From the NCBI RefSeq assembly GCF_029892565.1, contig NZ_JARXVH010000005.1:124001-188000 (forward strand): 64,000 nt of DNA, written 5' to 3'. The DNA is from Streptomyces pseudovenezuelae. Its GTDB lineage: Bacteria; Actinomycetota; Actinomycetes; Streptomycetales; Streptomycetaceae. This document shows, piece by piece, positions 49,180 through 57,738 of the stretch. Made by a program: the position numbers and the translations under genes. The notes under the pieces are model-generated. The model saw nothing but the letters and a program-made list of their open reading frames with translations, did not search any database and was not told the origin of the DNA. Positions within the stretch are counted from its first letter, which is position 1, and each line of letters begins with the position of its first letter.

Positions 49180-50010
49180 ATGCCAGAAATAACCCCCCGG
49201 CCCCCGCGGCGAGAACCGTGGGAGAACGGCTGGGCCCCCGACAGCTCACGGACGCCCGGCACCCGAAGACTCTGGCTGGCCGGCATCCTGGCCCTGGCCA
49301 CGATCATCACCTGCGTGATGGCGATCGCCTTCATGAAAGAGGCTTCTGACGGACCGTCACGAGCTGCCAGGTCGCCGGCCCCGTCCGCCAGCACCGCGAC
49401 CGAACCCGGCCTGATCACCTTCGCCTCGCCCTCCGAGACCGGCGCCTCGGCGTCCGACGGGAAGGTCGGCCAGTCGACCTCGCGGACCACCACGTCCGCC
49501 TCTCCGTCCCCGGCCGGCGGCGCGAAGCCGTCCAAGTCACCGACGCACCGGGCGACTTCCTCCAGCCAGCCGAAACCCGAGGTCACCTGGAAGTCCGTCC
49601 GCTCGGTCAACTACCCCGACCGCTACTGGCACGTGAGCGGCGACTACGTGAATCTCGACCGGATCACCTCGACCGCCGCCCGCCGGGACGCCACCTTCAA
49701 GCTGGTCAAGGGCCTGGCCAAGGCCTCCTGTTACTCGTTCGCCACGGCCGACGGCACCTACCTGCGCCACCGCGACTTCGTCCTGCGCTCCGAACGCAAC
49801 GACGGCTCGGCCCTCTTCAAACAGGACGCCACCTTCTGCCCCCGCGCCTCCTCGATCTCCGGCGCGATCATGCTGGAGTCGGTGAACTACCCCGGCTGCT
49901 TCCTGCGCCACGAGAACTTCCAGCTCAAGCTGGAGGGCAACTCTTACCACCGCTCGTCGTCCCAGTACGGGTCCGACTCGGCGTTCCGGCTGGTGAACGG
50001 GCTGACCTGA
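49180..50010 (+). CDS. Membrane-anchored AbfB-domain (CBM42-like) protein
   Basis: 276 aa from ATG 49180 with GGAGGAAC upstream. Cytoplasmic tail of about 28 residues, one membrane segment (29-51), a Ser/Thr/Pro linker (about 60-130), then an arabinofuranose-binding AbfB beta-trefoil (about 133-276) with repeated S-V-N-Y-P-D-R-Y and S-V-N-Y-P-G-C-F-L-R-H strands. No catalytic domain is attached. It may hold arabinan or arabinogalactan at the cell surface. A partly symmetric GGAAACCG/CGGTTCC element lies about 100 bp upstream in the 269-bp gap. Confidence 0.85.
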   Translation: MPEITPRPPRREPWENGWAPDSSRTPGTRRLWLAGILALATIITCVMAIAFMKEASDGPSRAARSPAPSASTATEPGLITFASPSETGASASDGKVGQSTSRTTTSASPSPAGGAKPSKSPTHRATSSSQPKPEVTWKSVRSVNYPDRYWHVSGDYVNLDRITSTAARRDATFKLVKGLAKASCYSFATADGTYLRHRDFVLRSERNDGSALFKQDATFCPRASSISGAIMLESVNYPGCFLRHENFQLKLEGNSYHRSSSQYGSDSAFRLVNGLT

Positions 50011-50032
50011 AGCGGGTCCCCGTGAACAGCGA

Positions 50033-50062
50033 AACGGCCACACCCCTCGGGGTGTGGCCGTT
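50033..50062. terminator. Strong bidirectional terminator
   Basis: A 13-bp stem (50033-50045 with 50050-50062, AACGGCCACACCC and its complement) is closed by a CTCG loop between the convergent AbfB-domain gene and the end of the suf operon. Confidence 0.85.
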
Positions 50063-50082
50063 CGCCGTATCCGCGATCGCGC

Positions 50083-50421
50083 TCAGACGTTGAACCCCAA
50101 CGCCCGAAGCTGCTCCCGCCCGTCGTCCGTGATCTTGTCCGGGCCCCACGGCGGCATCCAGACCCAGTTGATGCGCAGCTCGTTGACGAGGCCGTCCGTG
50201 GCGGACTTGGCCTGGTCCTCGATGACATCCGTCAGCGGACAGGCCGCCGAGGTCAGGGTCATGTCGATGGTCGCGATGTTGGCGTCGTCGATGTGCACGC
50301 CGTAGATCAGGCCGAGATTGACGACGTCGATCCCCAGTTCGGGGTCGACCACGTCGAGCAGGGCCTCGCGGACCTCCTCCTCGGAGGCGGGCTTGATCTC
50401 CATGGTCTCGGTGTCGCTCAT
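50083..50421 (-). CDS. sufT: SufT-like Fe-S assembly factor (MIP18/DUF59)
   Basis: 112 aa. DUF59 protein aiding Fe-S cluster maturation or delivery. Features: D-V-V-D-P-E-L-G-I-D-V-V-N-L-G-L-I-Y and the conserved Cys in T-S-A-A-C-P-L-T-D. Last gene of the suf operon, with its ATG overlapping the sufU stop (ATGA), in the order usual for actinobacteria. Confidence 0.92.
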   Translation of the reverse strand: MSDTETMEIKPASEEEVREALLDVVDPELGIDVVNLGLIYGVHIDDANIATIDMTLTSAACPLTDVIEDQAKSATDGLVNELRINWVWMPPWGPDKITDDGREQLRALGFNV

Positions 50422-50891
50422 GCCGTCTTCCTTTCCGCGTCGGCGTCGGCTCCGCCCAGGGCCTGGGCCGTCGCGTCCTTCCACGCCATCCAGCTCAGGA
50501 GGGCGCACTTCACCCGTGCCGGGTACTTGGAGACACCGGCGAACGCGATCGCGTCCTCCAGCACCTCCTCCATCTCGTCGTCGGGCTCGATGCGGCCCTT
50601 GGACTGCATCAGCTCCAGGAAGGTCTCCTGGATCCGCCGGGCCTCGGTCAGCTCCTTGCCGACCAGCAGGTCGTTGAGGACGGACGCGCTGGCCTGGCTG
50701 ATCGAGCAGCCCTGGCCCTCGTACGAGACGTCCTCGATCGTCGAGCCGTCGTACTTCACTCGGAGGGTGATCTCGTCGCCGCACGTCGGGTTCACGTGGT
50801 GCACCTCGGCGTCGCCATCCCGCAAGCCCCGCCCGTGCGGGTGCTTGTAGTGATCCAGGATGACTTCCTGGTACATCGAATCCAGCTTCAC
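50418..50891 (-). CDS. sufU: SufU Fe-S scaffold / sulfur acceptor
   Basis: 157 aa. Zinc-containing sulfurtransferase partner of SufS in Gram-positive suf systems. Ligand residues: Cys37 and Asp39 in P-T-C-G-D, Cys62 in Q-G-C-S-I-S, and Cys129 in V-K-C-A-L-L. It takes persulfide sulfur from SufS and passes it to SufBCD. It lies 18 bp after sufS and is coupled to sufT. Confidence 0.93.
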   Translation of the reverse strand: MKLDSMYQEVILDHYKHPHGRGLRDGDAEVHHVNPTCGDEITLRVKYDGSTIEDVSYEGQGCSISQASASVLNDLLVGKELTEARRIQETFLELMQSKGRIEPDDEMEEVLEDAIAFAGVSKYPARVKCALLSWMAWKDATAQALGGADADAERKTA

Positions 50892-50909
50892 GGTCTCAGC
50901 TCACGTCCC

Positions 50910-52184
50910 TCAGCCGAAGAAGTTCCGAACGTGCTCCAGTCCGTCGACCAGAGCGTCGATCTCGGCCGGCGTGGAGTACAGATAGAACGACGCTCGCGTG
51001 GTCGCAGGAATTCCGTACCGCAGGCAGACCGGCCGGGCGCAGTGGTGGCCGACCCGGACCGCGATGCCCTCCTCGTCGAGGACCTGACCCACGTCGTGCG
51101 GGTGGATGTCACCGAGCGTGAAGGAGATCGCCGCGCCCCGGTCCTCGGCCGTGGTCGGGCCGATGATCTTCAGGCCGGGGACGTCCAGCAGGCGCTTCAC
51201 CGCGTACTCGGTCAGCGCGTGCTCATGGGCGAGGATCTTGTCCATGCCGATCGCCGACAGGTAGTCGATCGCCGCGCCCAGTCCGACCGCCTGCGCGATC
51301 GGCGGGGTGCCCGCCTCGAACTTGTGCGGCGCGGGAGCGTACGTCGACGAGTGCATCGACACGGTCTCGATCATCTCGCCGCCGCCGAGGAACGGCGGGA
51401 GGTCCTCAAGGAGCTCCTGGCGTCCCCACAGGACGCCGATGCCGGTCGGGCCGCACATCTTGTGGCCGGTGAAGGCCACGAAGTCCGCCTGGAGCGCCTG
51501 GACGTCCAGCGGCATGTGCGGCGCGGCCTGCGAGGCGTCGATCAGGACCAGGGCCCCGACCTCCTGCGCGCGGCGCACGATCTTCTCGACCGGGTTGACC
51601 GTGCCCAGGATGTTGGACACCAGCACGAAGGAGACGATCTTCGTCTTCTCCGTGATGATCTCGTCTATGTTCGAGAGGTCCAGCCGGCCGTCGTCCGTGA
51701 GGCCGAACCACTTCAGCTTCGCGCCCGTGCGCTGCGAGAGCAGCTGCCACGGCACGATGTTGGAGTGGTGCTCCATCTCCGTGATGACGATCTCGGTCTC
51801 GTGGTCCACGCGGTAGGGCTCGTCGGCCCAACCGAGCATGTTGGCCACGAGGTTGAGCGACTCGGAGGCGTTCTTGGTGAAGATCACCTCGTCGCGGCTG
51901 GGCGCGTTGATGAACGCGGCGACCTTGTCGCGCGCGCCCTCGTACAGCGCCGTGGCCTCCTCGGCGAGCACATGCACACCGCGGTGGACGTTGGCGTTGT
52001 AGCGCTCGTAGTACTCGTTGAGGGCGTCCAGCACCTGGCGCGGCTTCTGCGAGGTCGCCGCGTTGTCCAGGTACACGAGCTTCTTACCGTCGTGAACCGT
52101 GCGGTCCAGGATGGGGAAGTCCTTGCGGATCGCCTCGTCGAGCAGCTGGGAAGTACTCGTGAGGAGGCCCGGCGTCTGCGTCAC
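50910..52184 (-). CDS. sufS: SufS cysteine desulfurase
   Basis: 424 aa from GTG 52184, overlapping the sufC stop (GTGA). Group II PLP cysteine desulfurase that releases sulfur from L-cysteine. PLP Lys242 is in T-G-H-K-M-C-G, the persulfide Cys382 is in G-H-H-C-A-R-P, and H-H-S-N-I-V-P-W is the cofactor-contact segment. Works with SufU. Length and motifs are standard. Confidence 0.95.
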   Translation of the reverse strand: MTQTPGLLTSTSQLLDEAIRKDFPILDRTVHDGKKLVYLDNAATSQKPRQVLDALNEYYERYNANVHRGVHVLAEEATALYEGARDKVAAFINAPSRDEVIFTKNASESLNLVANMLGWADEPYRVDHETEIVITEMEHHSNIVPWQLLSQRTGAKLKWFGLTDDGRLDLSNIDEIITEKTKIVSFVLVSNILGTVNPVEKIVRRAQEVGALVLIDASQAAPHMPLDVQALQADFVAFTGHKMCGPTGIGVLWGRQELLEDLPPFLGGGEMIETVSMHSSTYAPAPHKFEAGTPPIAQAVGLGAAIDYLSAIGMDKILAHEHALTEYAVKRLLDVPGLKIIGPTTAEDRGAAISFTLGDIHPHDVGQVLDEEGIAVRVGHHCARPVCLRYGIPATTRASFYLYSTPAEIDALVDGLEHVRNFFG

Positions 52185-52945
52185 GCGGATACGCCACCCT
52201 TCGTGTAGACCTCGTAGCCCTCGTTCTCCAGCTTGTCGGCGAGCTCGGCTCCGCCGGACTCGACGATCTTGCCGCCGGAGAAGACGTGCACGAAGTCGGG
52301 CTTGATGTAGCGCAGGATGCGCGTGTAGTGCGTGATCAGCAGGGTGCCGACCTCGCCGGTCTCGCGGACCCGGTTGACGCCCTCGGAGACGACGCGCAGG
52401 GCGTCGACGTCCAGGCCGGAGTCGGTCTCGTCGAGGATCGCGATCTTCGGCTTGAGCAGCTCCAGCTGAAGGATCTCGTGGCGCTTCTTCTCACCGCCGG
52501 AGAAGCCCTCGTTGACGTTGCGCTCGGCGAAGGCGGGGTCCATGGAGAGACGCTCCATGGTCTCCCTGACCTCCTTCACCCACGTACGCAGCTTGGGGGC
52601 CTCGCCGCGGATGGCGGTGGCGGACGTACGAAGGAAGTTGGAGACGGAGACGCCGGGGACCTCGACCGGGTACTGCATGGCGAGGAACAGGCCGGCGCGG
52701 GCGCGCTCGTCGACGGACATCTCCAGGACGTCCTCGCCGTCGAGCGTGACGGTACCGCTGGTGATCGTGTACTTGGGGTGGCCCGCGAGCGAGTAGGCGA
52801 GCGTCGACTTGCCGGAGCCGTTCGGGCCCATGATGGCGTGCGTCTCGCCCTGCTTCACGGTGAGGTCGACGCCCTTGAGGATCTCCTTCGTGGCGTTGTC
52901 GGCCTCGACGGTGACGTGCAGGTCGTGGATTTCAAGCGTTGCCAT
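52181..52945 (-). CDS. sufC: SufC ABC-type ATPase of Fe-S assembly
   Basis: 254 aa. Soluble ATPase of the SufBCD scaffold. Walker A G-P-N-G-S-G-K-S-T (about 39-47), signature F-S-G-G-E-K-K-R, Walker B I-A-I-L-D-E-T-D-S-G-L-D, and the H-loop histidine in I-T-H-Y. The D-E-T-D form of Walker B is characteristic of SufC. Seven bases after the Rieske gene; coupled to sufS by overlap. Confidence 0.95.
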   Translation of the reverse strand: MATLEIHDLHVTVEADNATKEILKGVDLTVKQGETHAIMGPNGSGKSTLAYSLAGHPKYTITSGTVTLDGEDVLEMSVDERARAGLFLAMQYPVEVPGVSVSNFLRTSATAIRGEAPKLRTWVKEVRETMERLSMDPAFAERNVNEGFSGGEKKRHEILQLELLKPKIAILDETDSGLDVDALRVVSEGVNRVRETGEVGTLLITHYTRILRYIKPDFVHVFSGGKIVESGGAELADKLENEGYEVYTKGGVSA

Positions 52946-52952
52946 GGGTTCC

Positions 52953-53282
52953 TCAGGACTCCTGGGTGAGGGAGACGAGCACGTCGTCCCCTTCGATCTT
53001 TACGGGGTATACGGGGACGGGGCGCGTCGCGGGCAGGCCGGACGGTTTGCCGGTGCGGAGGTCGAACGCGGAGCCGTGCAGCCAGCACTCGATCTGACAG
53101 TCCTCCACCTCGCCCTCGGAGAGCGAGACGTTCGCGTGCGAGCAGATGTCGTTGATCGCGAACACCTCCCCCTCGGTCTTCACGACCGAGACCGGCGTGC
53201 CGTCGAGTTCCACCCGCTTCGGGGTGTCCTCCTCCAGCTCGCTCAGCCCACAGGCGCGCAGGAACGTCGAAGAGGCAGTCAT
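52953..53282 (-). CDS. Rieske [2Fe-2S] ferredoxin in the suf operon
   Basis: 109 aa from ATG 53282, which shares a base with the sufD stop (TGATG). Rieske ligands: C-S-H (Cys, His) and C-W-L-H (Cys, His), as in ferredoxin subunits of aromatic ring dioxygenases. Its position between sufD and sufC is conserved in Streptomyces and relatives, so it probably supplies electrons during cluster assembly rather than to a dioxygenase. That role is inferred from gene order. Confidence 0.9.
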   Translation of the reverse strand: MTASSTFLRACGLSELEEDTPKRVELDGTPVSVVKTEGEVFAINDICSHANVSLSEGEVEDCQIECWLHGSAFDLRTGKPSGLPATRPVPVYPVKIEGDDVLVSLTQES

Positions 53283-54466
53283 CAGACCGACCCCTCCAGC
53301 TCCTCGTCGATCTTCTCGAGCAGCCGCGCCTCGATGTCGTCGACACCGATCTGCTGGACCAGCTCGGCGAAGAAGCCGCGGACCACCAGACGACGGGCCT
53401 CGTCGGCCGGGATGCCGCGGGCCATCAGGTAGAAGAGCTGCTCGTCGTCGAAGCGGCCGGTCGCCGAGGCGTGGCCCGCGCCGACGATCTCGCCGGTCTC
53501 GATCTCCAGGTTCGGCACCGAGTCGACCCGGGCGCCGTCCGTGAGAACCAGGTTGCGGTTCATCTCGTACGTGTCCGTGCCCTCGGCCGTGGCCTCGATG
53601 AGCACGTCGCCGATCCACACCGCGTGCGCGCCCTCGCCCTGGAGCGCGCCCTTGTACATCGCGTTGGACTTGCAGTGCGGGACGTTGTGGTCGACCAGGA
53701 GACGGTGCTCCTGGTGCTGGCCGGCGTCCGTGAAGTACAGCCCGAACAGCTCGGCCTCGCCGCCGGTACCGGCGTAGGCGACGCGCGGGTGCAGTCGTAC
53801 GAGGTCGCCGCCGAAGGTGACGACGAACGACTTGAAGGTGGCGTCGCGGCCGATCAGCGCGTTGTGCTGGCCGACGTGCACCGCCTTGTCGTCCCAGTCC
53901 TGGACGGAGACGACGGTCAGCTTGGCGCCGTCGCCGAGGACGTACTCGACGTTGGCGGCGAGCACCGCGTCACCGGTGTGGTCGATGACGACGACGGCCT
54001 CGGCGAAGGCTCCGAGCTCCACGACCTGGTGGCCGTAGGCGACCCCGCCCTCGCCGTGCACGGCGATCCGGATCGGCTCGGCGAGGACCGTCTCCTTGGG
54101 GACGGTGATCACGCCGGCCTGCTCGAACGCCGAGTACGCCTGGGCGGCGACGCGGTCCACGGGGGTGCCCGCCCTGCCGAGGCGCGGGTCGTCGCGGCCG
54201 ACGGTCTCGACGGTGACGCCCTCGGGGGCCACCACGTCGACCTTCACACCGGTGCCGGTGGCGACCGCGGTGCCGTCGTGCAGCCCGCGCAGCCGCTCCA
54301 GCGGCGTGAACCGCCACTCCTCCTCGCGGCCGTGGGGGACCGGAAAGTCCGCCACGTCGAAGGACGGGGGCGCGCTCATGCGCGTGGCGACGGTCGACTC
54401 GGCGGCCACCGCGATCGATCCGGCGGTGGTGGAGGACCCCACCGTGGAGTTCTGAGCCTCAGCCAT
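53282..54466 (-). CDS. sufD: SufD Fe-S scaffold component
   Basis: 394 aa. Paralogue of SufB forming the SufBC2D scaffold. The beta-helix core (about 110-330) carries the conserved C-terminal His region (D-A-G-Q-H-Q-E-H-R-L-L-V-D-H), and the tail has the R-G-I-P-A-D-E-A-R-R-L-V-V-R-G-F signature. 56 bp after sufB; co-transcribed with the rest of suf. Confidence 0.94.
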   Translation of the reverse strand: MAEAQNSTVGSSTTAGSIAVAAESTVATRMSAPPSFDVADFPVPHGREEEWRFTPLERLRGLHDGTAVATGTGVKVDVVAPEGVTVETVGRDDPRLGRAGTPVDRVAAQAYSAFEQAGVITVPKETVLAEPIRIAVHGEGGVAYGHQVVELGAFAEAVVVIDHTGDAVLAANVEYVLGDGAKLTVVSVQDWDDKAVHVGQHNALIGRDATFKSFVVTFGGDLVRLHPRVAYAGTGGEAELFGLYFTDAGQHQEHRLLVDHNVPHCKSNAMYKGALQGEGAHAVWIGDVLIEATAEGTDTYEMNRNLVLTDGARVDSVPNLEIETGEIVGAGHASATGRFDDEQLFYLMARGIPADEARRLVVRGFFAELVQQIGVDDIEARLLEKIDEELEGSV

Positions 54467-54522
54467 GGCTGTCGTAGTGCTCGCTTTCTGAAGTCAGGAC
54501 GTGTGCAGGCAGATGGCCGGGG

Positions 54523-55947
54523 TCAGCCGACCGAGCCTTCCATCTGCAGCTCGATCAACCGGTTGAGCTCAAGGGCGTACTCCATCGGCAGCTCCTTGGC
54601 GATCGGCTCGACGAAGCCGCGCACGATCATCGCCATCGCCTCGAACTCGCTCAGACCGCGGCTCATCAGGTAGAAGAGCTGGTCCTCGGAGACCTTGGAG
54701 ACGGTCGCCTCGTGGCCCATGGACACGTCGTCCTCGCGGACGTCCACGTACGGGTACGTGTCCGAGCGGGAGATGGTGTCGACGAGCAGCGCGTCGCAGA
54801 GCACGTTCGACTTGGAGCCGTGCGCGCCCTCGCCGATCTCGACGAGACCGCGGTAGGACGTACGGCCGCCGCCGCGCGCCACCGACTTGGAGACGATGTT
54901 GGAGGACGTGTTCGGCGCCATGTGGACCATCTTGGAGCCGGCGTCCTGGTGCTGGCCCTCGCCCGCGAAGGCGATGGAGAGGGTCTCGCCCTTGGCGTGC
55001 TCGCCCATCAGGTAGACGGCCGGGTACTTCATGGTGACCTTGGAGCCGATGTTGCCGTCGATCCACTCCATGGTCGCGCCCTCGTAGGCGACGGCGCGCT
55101 TGGTGACCAGGTTGTAGACGTTGTTCGACCAGTTCTGGATGGTCGTGTAGCGGCAGCGGGCGCCCTTCTTCACGATGATCTCGACCACCGCGGAGTGCAG
55201 GGAGTCCGACTTGTAGATCGGCGCCGTACAACCCTCGACGTAGTGGACGTAGGCGTCCTCGTCGACGATGATCAGCGTCCGCTCGAACTGGCCCATGTTC
55301 TCCGTGTTGATACGGAAGTAGGCCTGGAGCGGGATCTCGACGTGCACGCCCTTCGGCACGTAGATGAAGGAGCCGCCGGACCACACCGCGGTGTTCAGCG
55401 ACGCGAACTTGTTGTCGCCGACCGGGATGACCGTGCCGAAGTACTCCTTGAAGAGCTCCGGGTGCTCCTTCAGAGCGGTGTCGGTGTCCAGGAAGATGAC
55501 GCCCTGCTCCTCCAGGTCCTCGCGGATCTGGTGGTAGACGACCTCGGACTCGTACTGGGCCGCGACACCGGCGACGAGGCGCTGCTTCTCCGCCTCGGGG
55601 ATGCCGAGCTTGTCGTACGTGTTCTTGATGTCCTCGGGCAGGTCCTCCCAGGACTCCGCCTGCTTCTCCGTGGAGCGCACGAAGTACTTGATGTTGTCGA
55701 AGTCGATGCCGGAGAGGTCGGAGCCCCAGTTCGGCATGGGCTTCTTCTCGAACAGGCGCAGGCCCTTGAGACGGAGCTTGGTCATCCACTCCGGCTCGTT
55801 CTTCTTTCCGGAGATGTCCCGGACGACGTCCTCGTTGATGCCGCGCTTGGCAGAGGCACCAGCCACGTCGGAGTCGGCCCAGCCGTATTCGTAGGTGCCC
55901 AGACCCTCGAGCTCGGGGTGGGCGGTCTCCTCGATGGGGAGCGTCAT
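54523..55947 (-). CDS. sufB: SufB Fe-S scaffold component
   Basis: 474 aa. Main scaffold protein on which nascent Fe-S clusters form. Begins E-G-L-G-T-Y-E-Y-G-W near residues 14-23 and carries G-C-T-A-P (Cys of the core) and R-G-L-S-E-F-E-A-M-A-M-I-V-R-G-F at the C-terminus. Highly conserved across actinobacteria. Its ATG overlaps the sufR stop (ATGA), so regulator and scaffold are co-translated. Confidence 0.95.
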   Translation of the reverse strand: MTLPIEETAHPELEGLGTYEYGWADSDVAGASAKRGINEDVVRDISGKKNEPEWMTKLRLKGLRLFEKKPMPNWGSDLSGIDFDNIKYFVRSTEKQAESWEDLPEDIKNTYDKLGIPEAEKQRLVAGVAAQYESEVVYHQIREDLEEQGVIFLDTDTALKEHPELFKEYFGTVIPVGDNKFASLNTAVWSGGSFIYVPKGVHVEIPLQAYFRINTENMGQFERTLIIVDEDAYVHYVEGCTAPIYKSDSLHSAVVEIIVKKGARCRYTTIQNWSNNVYNLVTKRAVAYEGATMEWIDGNIGSKVTMKYPAVYLMGEHAKGETLSIAFAGEGQHQDAGSKMVHMAPNTSSNIVSKSVARGGGRTSYRGLVEIGEGAHGSKSNVLCDALLVDTISRSDTYPYVDVREDDVSMGHEATVSKVSEDQLFYLMSRGLSEFEAMAMIVRGFVEPIAKELPMEYALELNRLIELQMEGSVG

Positions 55948-56705
55948 GCGGGGTTCCTCCCGGCGGTACGTGCAGATGCGTTCTGGCTGTGGAGTTGCGT
56001 CTTGGAAATCTTTGGGATGAACGTCGTGCAGACGCCGTCGCCGTGCGCGATGGTCGCCAGTCGCTGGACGTGGGTTCCGAGCAGTTGGGAGAAGATCTCC
56101 GTCTCCGCCTCGCAGAGCTGTGGGAACTTCTCCGCGACGTGGGCCACCGGGCAGTGGTGCTGGCAGAGCTGCTCACCCTGTTGCGGGAGGGGCGCGCTGC
56201 GCGCCGTAGCAGCGTACCCGTCCGCGCTCAGCGCCCTGGCCAGGGCTTCGGTGCGCTCCTCGGGGGCGGCGGCGTCGATCGCCGCGCGGTAGGCCGAGGC
56301 CTGCTCGGCGATCCGCGCGCGGGCGAAGGCGACGACCGCCTCGTCCCCGCCGAACCGCTCCTGTATCCAGCGCAGGGCGTCCGCGGCCAGCTTGTCGTAG
56401 GACTGGTCGAAGGCGTCACGGCCGCAGTCGGTGAGGGCGAAGACCTTCGCGGGACGTCCGCGGGTCCGTGCCCCGTACACCCGCTGCTCGCGTGCCTCGA
56501 CGACGTCGTCGGCGACCAGGGCGTCCAGGTGGCGCCTTACGGCGGCCTGGGTCAGCCCGAGCCGCTCGGCGAGCGCGGCGACGGTCGACGGGCCGTGGTC
56601 CAGGATTGATCGCGCGACGCGGTTGCGGGTCGACCGCTCACCGGTCGCGAGCTCTTCCTGAGGGGCCCCCGTGGGGGTCTCCCGAGCCTCGCCGACGTTT
56701 TTCAC
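55944..56705 (-). CDS. sufR: SufR Fe-S sensing transcriptional regulator
   Basis: 253 aa from GTG 56705. Winged helix at about 25-90 (A-E-R-L-G-L-T-Q-A-A-V-R-R-H-L), then a long helical part and a C-terminal Cys region: L-C-Q-H-H-C-P-V...L-C-E-A-E...G-V-C-T-T-F, the ligands of the sensing cluster in SufR proteins. It represses suf when clusters are sufficient. There is no ribosome site before the GTG and the start falls inside the CAAC-N6-GTTG operator, so a leaderless transcript is likely. An in-frame GTG at 56777 would add 24 residues but place the promoter inside the gene. Confidence 0.92.
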   Translation of the reverse strand: MKNVGEARETPTGAPQEELATGERSTRNRVARSILDHGPSTVAALAERLGLTQAAVRRHLDALVADDVVEAREQRVYGARTRGRPAKVFALTDCGRDAFDQSYDKLAADALRWIQERFGGDEAVVAFARARIAEQASAYRAAIDAAAPEERTEALARALSADGYAATARSAPLPQQGEQLCQHHCPVAHVAEKFPQLCEAETEIFSQLLGTHVQRLATIAHGDGVCTTFIPKISKTQLHSQNASARTAGRNPA

Positions 56706-56718
56706 AACGCCATTGTTG
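56705..56718. promoter_or_regulatory. SufR-type operator CAAC-N6-GTTG
   Basis: CAACGCCATTGTTG (on the other strand CAAC-AATGGC-GTTG) matches the CAAC-N6-GTTG site described for cyanobacterial SufR. It overlaps both the -10 region and the first base of the sufR start codon, a position expected to block transcription. Confidence 0.75.
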
Positions 56719-56741
56719 CGTAATTCCTCAGGACCGGGCAA
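56712..56741 (-). promoter_or_regulatory. Predicted suf operon promoter
   Basis: On the minus strand TTGCCC (56741-56736) and AACAAT (56717-56712) are 18 bp apart. Transcription would start at or within a base or two of the GTG at 56705, giving a leaderless sufR mRNA and placing the -10 inside the SufR operator. Confidence 0.55.
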
Positions 56742-56777
56742 CCCGCGTCCCGGCCGCTGGACGGTGCCCTGCGTCAC

Positions 56778-56791
56778 TTAGGCATACCTAA
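56778..56791. promoter_or_regulatory. Iron-box-like element (DmdR1/DtxR type)
   Basis: TTAGGCATACCTAA is an inverted repeat of TTAGG and CCTAA with a 4-bp centre. It matches 12 of 14 bases of the right part of the DtxR/IdeR box TTAGGTTAGGCTAACCTAA. It lies 37 bp upstream of the suf -35 hexamer. DtxR activates suf in Corynebacterium glutamicum, so an activating role is plausible. Confidence 0.55.
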
Positions 56792-56876
56792 TCTGACCTG
56801 CGAAAACGATCTTTGATCGATCAGGAGGGACCAATTCGGTGGCGCCGCCGGGCCCCGTGCGCGACACTCCCGAACC

Positions 56877-57728
56877 ATGGCGATACCCCCTCCGACCGGC
56901 CCACTTGTCACCCGCGACACAGTCGCCACACAGCTGCGCCTACTGGGTGTCGAGACCGGCGAGACCCTCCTCGTGCACTCCTCCCTCAGCAGTCTCGGCT
57001 GGGTCTGCGGGGGTGCCGTGGCGGTCGTCCAAGGATTTCTCGACGCGCTCGGTCCGACCGGCACATTGGCCGTCCCGACCCAGTCCGGCGACCTCTCGGA
57101 CCCCGCGCTGTGGGGAAATCCGCCGGTGCCGGAGGAGTGGTGGGACCGCATCCGGGCCTCGATGCCCTCGTACGACCCGCTGATCACGCCCTCGCGCGGG
57201 GTCGGCGTGATCCCGGAGACCGTACGGCGATGGCCGGGAGCCTTGCGCAGCGCGCATCCCCAGACGTCGTTCGCCGCGCTCGGCCCGAAGGCCGCCCGGA
57301 TCGTCGACGGGCACGCGCCGGACTGCCAGCTCGGCGAGCACAGCCCGCTGGCGCGGCTGGAGGAGCTGGGCGCGCGCGTGCTGCTGCTCGGCGCCGGCTA
57401 CGACACCTGCACGAGCTTCCACCTCGCCGAGTACCGGATCCCCTCCCCGCTGGTCCGGATCGGCCGGCCGGCGCCGGGCGGGGGCTGGGAGACGGTGACC
57501 GAGGTGTCGATCAGCTCGGAGCGGTTCGACGAGCTGGGCCACGACTTCGAGCGGGACCGGCCCGTCGTACGGGGGAAGGTGGGCGCGGCCGACGCACGGC
57601 TGTTCCCGGTCGCGGACGCGGTGGCGTACGCGCAGCGGTGGCTCGCGCTGCACCGCTCGCGCGAGGAGGAGCTACCGGTGGGTGGAGATCCTGCACCCGC
57701 CCGCCCGGGGCGCGGACCGCGTACTTAG
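56877..57728 (+). CDS. AAC(3)-family N-acetyltransferase
   Basis: 283 aa. Resembles aminoglycoside 3-N-acetyltransferases: L-V-H-S-S-L-S-S-L-G-W-V-C-G-G near residues 31-45, R-S-A-H-P-Q-T-S-F-A-A-L-G (about 122-134), the E-H-S-P-L segment and L-L-L-G-A-G-Y-D-T-C-T-S-F-H. These include the coenzyme A and catalytic His regions of the fold. Many chromosomal actinobacterial members act on other amines or in secondary metabolism, so resistance is not assured. No clear ribosome site precedes the ATG, and the C-terminus is a Pro/Gly/Arg tail. Confidence 0.85.
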   Translation: MAIPPPTGPLVTRDTVATQLRLLGVETGETLLVHSSLSSLGWVCGGAVAVVQGFLDALGPTGTLAVPTQSGDLSDPALWGNPPVPEEWWDRIRASMPSYDPLITPSRGVGVIPETVRRWPGALRSAHPQTSFAALGPKAARIVDGHAPDCQLGEHSPLARLEELGARVLLLGAGYDTCTSFHLAEYRIPSPLVRIGRPAPGGGWETVTEVSISSERFDELGHDFERDRPVVRGKVGAADARLFPVADAVAYAQRWLALHRSREEELPVGGDPAPARPGRGPRT

Positions 57729-57738
57729 ACTCGCCACC

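Noticed and set aside
56877..57728. Acquired aminoglycoside resistance gene
   Set aside because: Composition matches the surroundings and no mobile element is present, so it is treated as a native AAC(3)-fold enzyme of unproven specificity.
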